Origin: an uncultured bacterium
GTDB lineage: Bacteria; Cyanobacteriota; Vampirovibrionia; Gastranaerophilales; Gastranaerophilaceae
Direction of reading: 5' to 3'
Length of the DNA stretch: 6,815 bases
Assembly (NCBI GenBank): GCA_946183815.1
Contig: CAMHDG010000085.1
Location: forward strand, 1 to 6,815
Under the pieces are notes generated by a model. It had not been told where the DNA came from, did not search any database, and saw only the letters and a list, made by a program, of their open reading frames with translations. This document shows, piece by piece, positions 1-5,665 of this stretch (its first letter is position 1; the number at the start of each line of letters is the position of its first letter). Both the position numbers and the translations under genes were made by a program.

Positions 1-518
1 TCTTTTTGCAAATCCGTATTTTCGCCCAAAATCTCTCTTGTATAATATTCGTCAATATTTTCTTCGTTAAATATATAAAAAGATTCAACGTCAGGCATTA
101 GTTTGCAGTATTCGCGTTCATTTATAAATAAAGGTGTAATCTTATGGTGTTTTTCATTTCCTGAAACACCAAAAGCAATTATTTTCTTGTAATGAGTATT
201 ATTTATTAGGTGTTTACCGTAGAAATATGCACCATTAACAGCATAATCAGTAACAGCTTTAGTTTCTGTGCTGATTAAATCCTTATCGTCATATTTTACA
301 TGTTTTGATAAGTCTGATTTATCTTCAATGACAAGCAGAAAATCACCAACTACTCCTGCGTATTCAGGATAACCAACATTGCCAGTACCCTTTTTAGAAG
401 CGGTCTTCAATGCTTCGTCAACTTCTTTTATTGAGCAACCTTGTGGGTCAAGACATATACCTGCTTCCTTTAACAGGTCATAAACCCATAAATCTGTTTT
501 TGCTTCCTTTTTCGCCAT
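1..518 (-). CDS. Restriction-type protein, N-terminal part with PD-(D/E)XK signature (partial, runs off left edge)
   Basis: The frame is open from an ATG at 516-518 to the left edge, giving 172 residues and no stop, so only the N-terminus is visible. A strong ribosome binding site (GAGGTGGA) lies just upstream of the ATG. Residues 49-67 read GYPEYAGVVGDFLLVIEDK: D59 on a beta strand followed by E65-x-K67 is the PD-(D/E)XK nuclease signature. This style of N-terminus (a short helical region, then GxPEY...DFL.VIE.K.D) is known from large type IIG/type I-like polypeptides that fuse a restriction domain to an N6-adenine methylase. The methylase part would lie beyond the edge and is inferred, not seen. 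The product would cut unmodified foreign DNA. It follows the Fic/HTH pair on the same strand after about 107 bases. A stand-alone nuclease is the alternative. Confidence 0.72.
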   Translation of the reverse strand, partial: MAKKEAKTDLWVYDLLKEAGICLDPQGCSIKEVDEALKTASKKGTGNVGYPEYAGVVGDFLLVIEDKSDLSKHVKYDDKDLISTETKAVTDYAVNGAYFYGKHLINNTHYKKIIAFGVSGNEKHHKITPLFINEREYCKLMPDVESFYIFNEENIDEYYTREILGENTDLQK

Positions 519-625
519 ACTCCACCTCATATTAAAAATAACAATTTTTAAATACGTGGGCATTAATAAAAGGATTTAAATTTATATAGACCAAAGGATG
601 TATTTTATTTTTATCGTTCTTTTAC
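519..625. other. Intergenic spacer before the restriction gene
   Basis: This very AT-rich gap separates the stop of the HTH gene from the start of the restriction-type gene, both on the minus strand. I found no hairpin with a T-run and no convincing -35/-10 pair. The downstream gene may therefore have a weak promoter of its own or be read through from the fic promoter. The only clear signal is its ribosome binding site. Confidence 0.5.
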
Positions 626-817
626 CTATGGTTTCTTTGCATCTTTGGGGATTAACCAATATTGTCCGTATTTGAAAGCACCTTCAATTTTGCCTTCATC
701 ACAGTATATCTGTACTCGTCTTGGCGAGATTCCCCATTCTTCAGCACAATACTTAACTCTTTTAAATCTATGTAAAATCATTTCCCCAATCAATTTTATG
801 ATAAGCCAATATTGCAC
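626..817 (-). CDS. Small helix-turn-helix DNA-binding protein
   Basis: The longest reading is 63 aa from a GTG at 815-817 that directly abuts the TAG stop of the Fic gene (818-820). An internal ATG at 779-781 gives a 51 aa product with the usual length and layout of the family. That ATG is preceded by GGGGA, but with almost no spacer, so the start is unresolved. The body (CAEEWGISPRRVQIYCDEGK, then a basic wing and a final PKDAKKP) is typical of short MerR/excisionase-like HTH proteins common in gut Firmicutes and Bacteroidetes, with the recognition helix around SPRRVQIYCDEG. It is expected to bind DNA, presumably as a regulator. Its position directly after fic points to co-transcription and possibly a shared operator. 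No catalytic domain is present. Confidence 0.8.
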   Translation of the reverse strand: MQYWLIIKLIGEMILHRFKRVKYCAEEWGISPRRVQIYCDEGKIEGAFKYGQYWLIPKDAKKP

Positions 818-1744
818 CTATTTTTGATTCAAGCGTTGCACTTTGTTGATTTGTTCGTGAGAGAACATCATATAACCGGATTCTGTGTACATTGTCGGTT
901 TTAATTTTCCGACTTTTACCCAATATCTTATAGTTGATACAGGTAACTCTACGGCTTTAGCAAACTTGGCAATAGTCATAAGTTTTTCTTGCGGTATTTC
1001 ATTTTTAGTGTCAAAAATATCAAATATGGTATCAAAAGATTGAGATAATCTTTTAACCATAAATTTAATATAATCATCAATATTGCCTGTTAATTGTGCT
1101 TTTTCAATAGAATTTATATAACGCTTTCTATCTCTCGGGCGAATAATAATCGGACAAAAGCCGTTTTGCATAAGTAAAAGATTCATCAATAACCTTGCAC
1201 ATCTGCCGTTGCCGTCAGAAAACGGGTGAATACTTACAAAATCAAGATGGATTTTGATTATATCTTCAATCTTTGTACTGTTTTTATATTTACCCCAAAA
1301 TTCTTTCATTAAATCGGGAACTTTCATCGGGTTAGGCAATATTACTCGACTTCCCGAAATTCTAACCGGACAATTCCTGTAAAAACCTGCATTATAATCA
1401 TCAATTCCCGATAATAATTTTTTATGAATATCAAGTACAACGGTTTCATTTATTATCGCTTTTGATTTCAAAATATCAATTATATAATCAAAGGCTTTAG
1501 CGTGATTTACTGCTTCCTGATAATGCACAAAAGGCTTAGAAGATGATGTTATATCTTCTTCAATAACAAGTCTGGTTTCTTTTCTTGTTAAAGTATTACC
1601 TTCAATATTGTTTGAAGTGTACGCAAGTTCTGATTTAAGCCATTTATACAGTTGTTCTTTGCTTTTATTGTCGCTAAAAAGTTTTTTAAATTTATTTCTT
1701 TTACTCGCAATCTTTGATAATAGTGAATTTATAGAGTTGTCCAT
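818..1744 (-). CDS. Fic-family protein AMP-transferase with N-terminal inhibitory motif and C-terminal MerR-like HTH
   Basis: The 308 aa protein carries the complete Fic active-site motif HPFSDGNGRCAR at residues 173-184, with the catalytic H173, acidic D177 and the GNGR anion-binding loop. Fic enzymes typically transfer AMP from ATP to a target hydroxyl. Residues 44-49 (SNNIEG) fit the inhibitory (S/T)xxxE(G/N) motif, here N-terminal as in class II Fic proteins, with E48 the expected blocking glutamate. Residues about 108-140 hold the flap region (GFYRNCPVRISGS). The C-terminus, about 255-305, is a MerR-like HTH (TIAKFAKAVELPVSTIRYW), so the protein may bind its own operator. All key residues are intact. 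The ATG start is supported by GAGGT six bases upstream. The gene leads a minus-strand unit with the small HTH gene. The cellular target cannot be read from the sequence. Confidence 0.93.
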   Translation of the reverse strand: MDNSINSLLSKIASKRNKFKKLFSDNKSKEQLYKWLKSELAYTSNNIEGNTLTRKETRLVIEEDITSSSKPFVHYQEAVNHAKAFDYIIDILKSKAIINETVVLDIHKKLLSGIDDYNAGFYRNCPVRISGSRVILPNPMKVPDLMKEFWGKYKNSTKIEDIIKIHLDFVSIHPFSDGNGRCARLLMNLLLMQNGFCPIIIRPRDRKRYINSIEKAQLTGNIDDYIKFMVKRLSQSFDTIFDIFDTKNEIPQEKLMTIAKFAKAVELPVSTIRYWVKVGKLKPTMYTESGYMMFSHEQINKVQRLNQK

Positions 1745-1757
1745 TTACAACCTCATA

Positions 1758-1795
1758 GTTTATAGTTTGCATTTTTTTAAGTATAAACTATAAAC
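1758..1795. promoter_or_regulatory. Putative operator: 11-bp inverted repeat around the fic transcription start
   Basis: GTTTATAGTTT (1758-1768) and its perfect complement AAACTATAAAC (1785-1795) are separated by 16 bases. One arm abuts and slightly overlaps the -10 box and fills part of the promoter spacer; the other lies in the 5' leader just before the ribosome binding site. A protein bound to both arms would block the promoter. The Fic C-terminal HTH and the small HTH protein are the obvious candidates; which one binds is inference. Composition alone makes AT-only palindromes more likely by chance, but the position is telling. Confidence 0.65.
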
Positions 1796-1808
1796 AAGTG
1801 TTTTTCAA
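1780..1808 (-). promoter_or_regulatory. Promoter of the fic unit
   Basis: Read on the minus strand, the -35 box TTGAAA (1803-1808) and the -10 box TATACT (1780-1785) are separated by exactly 17 bases, each one mismatch from the sigma-70 consensus. Transcription should start near 1773, about 30 bases before the fic ATG. The -10 and the inner part of the spacer overlap one arm of the inverted repeat at 1758-1795. Confidence 0.78.
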
Positions 1809-1822
1809 TAGATAATTACTTA

Positions 1823-1853
1823 ATAGTTTACAGTTGTTAATATTTCAAACTAT
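1823..1853. repeat. Upstream inverted repeat ATAGTTT / AAACTAT
   Basis: ATAGTTT (1823-1829) and AAACTAT (1847-1853) are exact 7-base inverted copies of the core word of the proximal operator and lie just upstream of the fic -35 box. They could be a secondary operator pair for the same regulator. The arms are short and AT-rich, so chance remains possible. Confidence 0.4.
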
Positions 1854-2081
1854 GAAGTGTAACTAAAACTCAAACAAAAAGCGGATTATAAAAAAAATTG
1901 CAAACTGTCTGTTTCTTGATTTTGGGTTCGCTAAAAAATAAAACTGCGAATAGATAAAAGCCCAGTCAGGAAAACCATAATCAGATTTTCCGGTTCGTTT
2001 CCCGCCAGCACCACCATGAAAGAGTCATACTAATTGTTCATATATGTCAACCTGCAAGCTTTTGTGTAATACATTCAACCT
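1854..2081. other. Gene-free region containing a tmRNA-like fragment
   Basis: Together with the fic promoter this makes more than 330 bases without a gene. I see no open frame worth calling. A weak pair, TTCGC (1927-1931) and GCGAA (1946-1950), could form a 5-bp stem. GATTTTGGGTTCG (1918-1930) and GATTTTCCGGTTCG (1984-1997) are near-identical direct words 66 bases apart, the second leading into the tmRNA-like segment. Beyond those and the fragment listed separately, nothing is recognisable. Confidence 0.5.
1992..2016 (+). other. tmRNA (ssrA) 3'-end fragment, putative attachment site
   Basis: The 25 bases read as the end of a tmRNA: GGTTCG of the T-arm, TTT, the 3' T-stem CCCGC, the acceptor strand CAGCACC, discriminator A and CCA. 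Bacterial tmRNAs commonly end GGTTCGATTCCCGCC, then AGCTCCACCA, so the match is close. Nothing to the left resembles the rest of tmRNA: the 5' T-stem strand (TCCGG) no longer pairs fully with CCCGC, and the near-invariant A of the T-loop is T. A full-length gene would have to overlap fic. This is what a duplicated core at the distal end of an ssrA-integrated element looks like. A decayed tRNA 3' end is the alternative. Confidence 0.55.
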
Positions 2082-3377
2082 CTACTCAAAGAACCCATAA
2101 GTAATTCCGTTTTGGGCATTTTTCCATGCCTGTTGCATTTTGGCTCTGTGGCGTGCATCTTTTTTACTTGCAAATTTAGACAGAGTTTCTATATAGTGTG
2201 GTCTTGCGATTGTTAAGGCTCTGTCTCTTTCCTGTTGATTTAAATTCTCTGTTGACATTATTACACGATAAACATTGCGTTTTTTTAGTCCTCTGTTCCC
2301 TGTTTTCAGAACAGTATGTGCAGCCGCTGATGCGTAATCACCTTTTGTTAAATCGTCTTTTATCATCATTGTTGGCGAACCCCTACGGCTGAATGGTTCA
2401 ACACCCTTATTAAACACAATATCTATTATTCCTGTTTGAACTGACCTTGGCGCACTGTTAAACAGTGATTTTCCCATATAAACTATTGCATCTAATTTTG
2501 CATCTAAAATATCTTGCGCCAACAACTCATAAGCCTTTTCCTCACTTATCCTTGTTATTCCGTTTTTGATAATTTGTCCGTCAACTCTTCCCGTATGACC
2601 AAAACCAATCGTAGGACATCCGTTTGGGTATTCTTTGCTTTTGACTCCGTCTGATTTGCATACTAAATCAGGTTTTTGATGTCTGCCTTCTATGCATATC
2701 AAAATATCATTTATATAATGTCGGTCTATCCCTGTTGTATTAACAACATCCTCAAAACTTTTTACACTTCCTGAATTTACCACATATCTTTCAGGAATTT
2801 TGATAACCTGCTCTGCCGGAACAGGTTTTGTGAAATCTATATCAGGGTTTTCTATCTGTAATCGGTATAAAGAAACCCCGTTTGCTGATGCAATAACATT
2901 CCCCCTTTGACTTGCACCTTTTGGCACTACATATTGTGTGGCGTGAGCATAAGAAATATTATTGCCTGATATTAAGTGTCCGCAATTATTTACAGTCGGA
3001 CTATATATTCTATCAACCGGCTTGACAGATTGTGCCCTCGCTATATTCCTGTTTGAATTGATAGAATTTTTTACAGTTTTTTTCTTTGTTTTGGTTTGAG
3101 CAGGCCGGTTACTAAACTTTATTCGGGAAGAATGTTGTTGTAAATTGTTTTGGGTTTCGCTAACCTTAACCTTTGTAAAACCGTTTCTGCCAAAAAATTC
3201 TGCAATATTTTTTACTAAATCAAGGCATTTTTCATTATTTATATTATTAAAATGAAATGCATCAACACTCTTAACAACAGGCATTATCGGTTGATGAAGA
3301 ATTTGTTTTGCAGGTTGTCCGCACGATGACAATGCCACTGCACTTATCAATAATTTGTTGGTTAGATTGACTTTCAT
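2082..3377 (-). CDS. Lipoprotein with LysM-like segment and GH24 (T4-type) lysozyme domain
   Basis: The 431 aa product begins with a short lipoprotein signal: basic N-terminus, hydrophobic stretch and lipobox LSSC with C19 as the lipidated residue. Residues about 35-145 are a low-complexity, Lys/Asn/Ser-rich linker. Residues about 149-197 (YVVPKGASQRGNVIASANGV, then LYRLQIENPDI and VIKIP) look like a LysM peptidoglycan-binding module. From about 222 to 380 is a GH24 domain, with E230 in CIEG as the catalytic acid, D243 (or D237) as the likely second acid, and T256 in PTIGFGH, the E-D-T arrangement of T4 lysozyme. It should cleave the MurNAc-GlcNAc bond while tethered to the membrane. AGAGGT five bases upstream supports the ATG. 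It stands alone on its strand; no holin or other phage gene is adjacent. Confidence 0.85.
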   Translation of the reverse strand: MKVNLTNKLLISAVALSSCGQPAKQILHQPIMPVVKSVDAFHFNNINNEKCLDLVKNIAEFFGRNGFTKVKVSETQNNLQQHSSRIKFSNRPAQTKTKKKTVKNSINSNRNIARAQSVKPVDRIYSPTVNNCGHLISGNNISYAHATQYVVPKGASQRGNVIASANGVSLYRLQIENPDIDFTKPVPAEQVIKIPERYVVNSGSVKSFEDVVNTTGIDRHYINDILICIEGRHQKPDLVCKSDGVKSKEYPNGCPTIGFGHTGRVDGQIIKNGITRISEEKAYELLAQDILDAKLDAIVYMGKSLFNSAPRSVQTGIIDIVFNKGVEPFSRRGSPTMMIKDDLTKGDYASAAAHTVLKTGNRGLKKRNVYRVIMSTENLNQQERDRALTIARPHYIETLSKFASKKDARHRAKMQQAWKNAQNGITYGFFE

Positions 3378-3461
3378 TAAGACCTCTTATTTGTTTTAAA
3401 CCATCTAAAAAAATTTGTTGCTAATCCAAAATTTTTTATCATTATTTTTTATACTTACATC
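3378..3461. other. Leader region of the lysozyme lipoprotein gene
   Basis: This stretch of almost pure A and T lies upstream of the lysozyme lipoprotein gene. I found the ribosome binding site but no -35/-10 pair I would defend; a TTGGAT with a poor -10 is the best available. As a terminator sits just beyond it, the gene presumably has its own promoter here. Confidence 0.4.
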
Positions 3462-3493
3462 AAAACACCCTGAAACTCGTTTCAGGGTGTTTT
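3462..3493 (-). terminator. Strong hairpin terminator after the 74 aa gene
   Basis: AAAACACCCTGAAA (3462-3475) and TTTCAGGGTGTTTT (3480-3493) form a perfect 14-bp stem around the tetraloop CTCG, with A/T ends usable in both directions. It begins about 30 bases after the stop of the 74 aa minus-strand gene and should end its transcript. The core at 3467-3489 is nearly the same as a hairpin at 6747-6768, so it may be a dispersed repeat used as a terminator. Confidence 0.88.
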
Positions 3494-3523
3494 AAAATTT
3501 ATAATTGTGTATGAATTTACTCT

Positions 3524-3748
3524 TTATGCTGCTTTTTTCTTAAACGCATAATCTAAATATTCGCCATCTTCATAGTCAGTTTCATCGTAACCACTTGTAA
3601 AACTTTCCACAATCCAGTGAGGAATATTTTTTATGCGTTCTATAATTTCTTTAAAATTGAATGCGTGCGCAAAAAATTCTGCCGGCTTGCATAAATAGTA
3701 TATTATGTTTAGAACCACTGTAATAGCATAAAAAGTTAATTTGTTCAT
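3524..3748 (-). CDS. Small single-span membrane protein of unknown function
   Basis: I do not recognise this 74 aa protein. Residues about 4-20 (LTFYAITVVLNIIYYLC) form a hydrophobic helix that could be a membrane anchor or an uncleaved signal. Residues 21-50 are amphipathic (AEFFAHAFNFKEIIERIKNI). An acidic, tyrosine-rich segment (YDETDYEDGEYLDY, about 54-67) follows, and the end is basic (FKKKAA). Reality as a gene is supported by a purine-rich ribosome binding site (AGAGGAAAGAGA), an extended -10 promoter upstream and a strong terminator just after the stop, so it looks like a monocistronic unit. Confidence 0.72.
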   Translation of the reverse strand: MNKLTFYAITVVLNIIYYLCKPAEFFAHAFNFKEIIERIKNIPHWIVESFTSGYDETDYEDGEYLDYAFKKKAA

Positions 3749-3774
3749 ATCTCTTTCCTCTCTTTAATGGTAAA

Positions 3775-3803
3775 ATTATATCAAATTTTTTTGACGACTT
3801 GAA
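3775..3803 (-). promoter_or_regulatory. Extended -10 promoter of the 74 aa gene
   Basis: On the minus strand a consensus TATAAT (3775-3780) is preceded by TGA, giving the extended -10 form TGnTATAAT. A weak -35, TTCAAG (3798-3803), lies 17 bases further upstream. The start point should fall around 3768, leaving a leader of about 20 bases that includes the ribosome binding site. Confidence 0.65.
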
Positions 3804-3883
3804 CACCTAAAACTAATGAATTTATCATATAAATATATGATTTTTATAAAAATTTCCGATTAATGAAACATATCCGATATACA

Positions 3884-3918
3884 AAACTATTAGGAGTCTG
3901 TGAGGCTATAAATAGTTT
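3884..3918. repeat. 8-bp inverted repeat upstream of the flavodoxin gene
   Basis: AAACTATT (3884-3891) and AATAGTTT (3911-3918) are perfect inverted copies separated by 19 bases with a more GC-rich loop (AGGAGTCTGTGAGGCTATA). The last three bases of the right arm are also the first of the next hairpin, so the two cannot fold together completely. Confidence 0.5.
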
Positions 3919-3947
3919 GAAAATCCTTATCCTACAAGGGTTTCAAA
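3916..3947. repeat. 12-bp bulged hairpin upstream of the flavodoxin promoter
   Basis: TTTGAAA (3916-3922) pairs with TTTCAAA (3941-3947), and after one bulged A (3923), TCCTT (3924-3928) pairs with AAGGG (3936-3940), including one G-T pair. The loop is ATCCTAC. There is no T-run after either arm, so it is not a good terminator. It ends nine bases before the flavodoxin -35 box, which fits an operator or recombination-site-like palindrome better. Confidence 0.55.
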
Positions 3948-3955
3948 AATAAAAC

Positions 3956-3985
3956 TTTACAACATATAATAAAAAGTGTTAGAAT
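3956..3985 (+). promoter_or_regulatory. Promoter of the flavodoxin gene
   Basis: TTTACA (3956-3961) and TAGAAT (3980-3985), each one base off consensus, are separated by 18 bases. Transcription should start near 3992, giving a leader of about 35 bases before the ATG. The palindrome at 3916-3947 lies immediately upstream of the -35. Confidence 0.65.
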
Positions 3986-4027
3986 AGTGTAACAAATTAG
4001 ACGATGGCCAAAATAGGAGAATGAATT

Positions 4028-4516
4028 ATGTCAAAAACTTTGGTAGCATATTTTTCTGCAACAGGTATTACAAAAGCAGTAGCGAAAGATATTGCGGAAA
4101 TCGTAAAGGGTGATATTTACGAGATTAAGCCTGAAATACCTTATACGAATGCTGATTTAAACTGGATGGATAAATCTTCAAGAAGTACGGTAGAAATGGA
4201 TGATAAGTCATCTCGACCTGCTATTGTGAATGATAATGCAAAAATTGAAAACTATGATACCATCTATTTAGGTTTTCCTATTTGGTGGTATGTTGCACCT
4301 ACTATTGTTAACACGTTCCTTGAAAAATATGATTTTTCTAACAAAAAGATTATTCTTTTCGCTACGTCAGGTGGTAGCGGGTTCGGTGGAACAATAGAAT
4401 ATTTAAAGAAAAGTGTTTCCGATTCAACAGAATTTATTGAGGGTAAATTATTAAATTACAGTCCGTCAAAAGAAGAAATCAAAGAATGGATTGATTCTTT
4501 ACCTGTAAAAGTATAG
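4028..4516 (+). CDS. Flavodoxin (Flavodoxin_4 type)
   Basis: This 162 aa protein has the full flavodoxin fold signature. Residues 4-15 (TLVAYFSATGIT) contain the FMN phosphate-binding loop S-x-T-G-x-T (S10-T15). Residues 76-100 (YDTIYLGFPIWWYVAPTIVN and onward) form the third strand and the tryptophan-bearing loop that stacks on the isoalloxazine ring. Residues 109-121 (ILFATSGGSGFGG) form the second flavin loop. The insert DLNWMDKSSRSTVEMDD, then SSRPAI (43-66) is characteristic of the Flavodoxin_4 branch common in anaerobes. It would bind FMN and carry electrons or reduce small substrates in the cytoplasm; the partner is not indicated by neighbours. AGGAG eight bases upstream supports the ATG. 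It is monocistronic, with its own promoter and a terminator. Confidence 0.93.
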   Translation: MSKTLVAYFSATGITKAVAKDIAEIVKGDIYEIKPEIPYTNADLNWMDKSSRSTVEMDDKSSRPAIVNDNAKIENYDTIYLGFPIWWYVAPTIVNTFLEKYDFSNKKIILFATSGGSGFGGTIEYLKKSVSDSTEFIEGKLLNYSPSKEEIKEWIDSLPVKV

Positions 4517-4549
4517 GAAATATTTTTAAACAAAAAATATAAAAAACAC

Positions 4550-4580
4550 AAAAACTGACCTTAAAATAAGGTCAGTTTTT
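4550..4580. terminator. Bidirectional terminator between converging genes
   Basis: A 13-bp perfect stem (4550-4562 with 4568-4580, core AACTGACCTT / AAGGTCAGTT) has a five-base AAAAT loop and T-runs on both strands. It lies 33 bases after the flavodoxin stop and 21 bases after the stop of the converging 155 aa gene, and should serve both transcripts. Confidence 0.9.
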
Positions 4581-4601
4581 ATAATTTATCCTTCCTACAC
4601 A

Positions 4602-5069
4602 TTAGTAAATCGGTTTATCAGAGCCGTTGCCCTGACTTACACCGAAGCCTAAAATATTTTTAGCAAAGCCGTAGAGTGCGTATAAGCCCAACGCACCACC
4701 TGCAACTTTTGAAGAGGTTTTGCCCTTAGTTGCAATGGCTGCAACGGATAAGGCGACAGGCAACAAATCGCCGAATAACATTTGAGTTGCACCTTTGACA
4801 TAACCTATACCTGCGTTAAAGAACCCTCTGACGTTATTCCGAAGTTCCATCCCAAAGATTCCGTCTTTCAGATTTGCGTTGAACTGGCTTGGGCTTGTCA
4901 TGTTTCTGGAATTGTCAAACCAGTCTAAAGCGGCATTTGCATTCCCTTTTGCCACCTCAATTTTTGATTTATAAATACCTTGTTTATGTGCATCATACAG
5001 GCATATCCCTATACCTGCCGCACCTGCTGCTTTTATTCCGTATTTTAGTAATGTTTGTCCTATTGTCAT
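4602..5069 (-). CDS. Unknown membrane-associated protein, 155 aa, second gene of an operon
   Basis: I do not recognise a named family; the composition resembles lineage-specific proteins of Gastranaerophilales. Residues 8-25 (KYGIKAAGAAGIGICLY) form an Ala/Gly-rich hydrophobic segment. Residues 26-80 are polar (AHKQGIYKSKIEVAKGNANA), and 82-142 hold two or three further hydrophobic stretches, the clearest at about 99-113 (FGDLLPVALSVAAIA) and 122-142 (VAGGALGLYALYGFAKNILGF). It probably spans or lines a membrane. Its ATG overlaps the stop of the upstream 199 aa gene as ATGA, a sign of translational coupling, so the two products are likely made together and may work together. Confidence 0.7.
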   Translation of the reverse strand: MTIGQTLLKYGIKAAGAAGIGICLYDAHKQGIYKSKIEVAKGNANAALDWFDNSRNMTSPSQFNANLKDGIFGMELRNNVRGFFNAGIGYVKGATQMLFGDLLPVALSVAAIATKGKTSSKVAGGALGLYALYGFAKNILGFGVSQGNGSDKPIY

Positions 5070-5665
5070 GATATAACTGTTCCCCCTGATGTTACAGGTG
5101 CATTAACAACTGTTGTTTTTGTATCAATATTAACCATTGCTAATCGTGCTTCGTCCCTATGTCTGTCTATTGCTTGCGGGTCTTGCATAATTGAGTTTAA
5201 TATTGCTTTTGTATCTTTATTCCCTGTTGCCATGTTTGTATTGATTAAATCAAGAGCATGACTTCTTACTGATTTGTCATAAGGGTTTAAAAGCATTTTA
5301 TTAAGAAGTATATTAAGACCTTCGTCATTACCTCTTGTTACATCTTCCCCAAACAATTTTACCACAGTATTTGCGGCATTCGTTCTTAAAACTGAACTAT
5401 CACTGTCTAAACTTTGGTCTAAATTTTTAATCAATTCATCTGTTAAGACCGTAACACGTTTTTTGATAGTGTTATGGTTTGTTGCATAGTTGTTCATATA
5501 GTAACCTGCAGGATAGCAAGGTGCTCCGCCGCTGAATGTACAATTAGGCATTTTTTCTAAAAATTGCTGGCGTTCTTCAGGTGTGAGTTTAGATACATCT
5601 ACTGTATTACAATAGATTCCTACGCCTGCGTAATTATTTGGATTGTTTCCTACAGAATTAACCAT
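5066..5665 (-). CDS. Unknown soluble helical protein, 199 aa, first gene of an operon
   Basis: No named family is recognised. The first 60 residues are Asn/Gly/Cys/Tyr-rich, with cysteines at 19, 42 and 50 and a short LTPEERQQFLEKMP helix (27-40). From about 65 to 180 the protein is predicted helical, with regularly spaced hydrophobics (TVLTDELIKNL, VLRTNAANTVVKLF, GLNILLNKMLLNP, VRSHALDLINTNM, TKAILNSIMQDP), an arrangement reminiscent of HEAT/armadillo-like helical repeats, which usually bind other proteins. No signal peptide or membrane helix is seen, so it is probably cytoplasmic. The ATG has AAAGG eight bases upstream. Its TGA overlaps the next ATG by four bases. Confidence 0.7.
   Translation of the reverse strand: MVNSVGNNPNNYAGVGIYCNTVDVSKLTPEERQQFLEKMPNCTFSGGAPCYPAGYYMNNYATNHNTIKKRVTVLTDELIKNLDQSLDSDSSVLRTNAANTVVKLFGEDVTRGNDEGLNILLNKMLLNPYDKSVRSHALDLINTNMATGNKDTKAILNSIMQDPQAIDRHRDEARLAMVNIDTKTTVVNAPVTSGGTVIS

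Noticed and set aside
1650..2016. A complete tmRNA gene ending at 2016
   Set aside because: A full tmRNA would overlap fic, no matching 5' acceptor strand, tag frame or TTCGACG-type segment is present to the left, and the T-stem is broken. Only the 3' fragment is supported.
2198..2392. Plus-strand 64-codon open frame inside the lysozyme gene
   Set aside because: It lies entirely within a well-supported minus-strand gene, has no ribosome binding site, and its Leu-rich translation is a typical antisense shadow. The same applies to 645-827, 1608-1793, 4889-5071, 5055-5261, 5643-5846 and the minus-strand frame 6238-6426.
2082..3377. Prophage endolysin and lysis cassette
   Set aside because: The product has a lipobox and LysM-like segment, and no holin, spanin or phage structural gene lies next to it.
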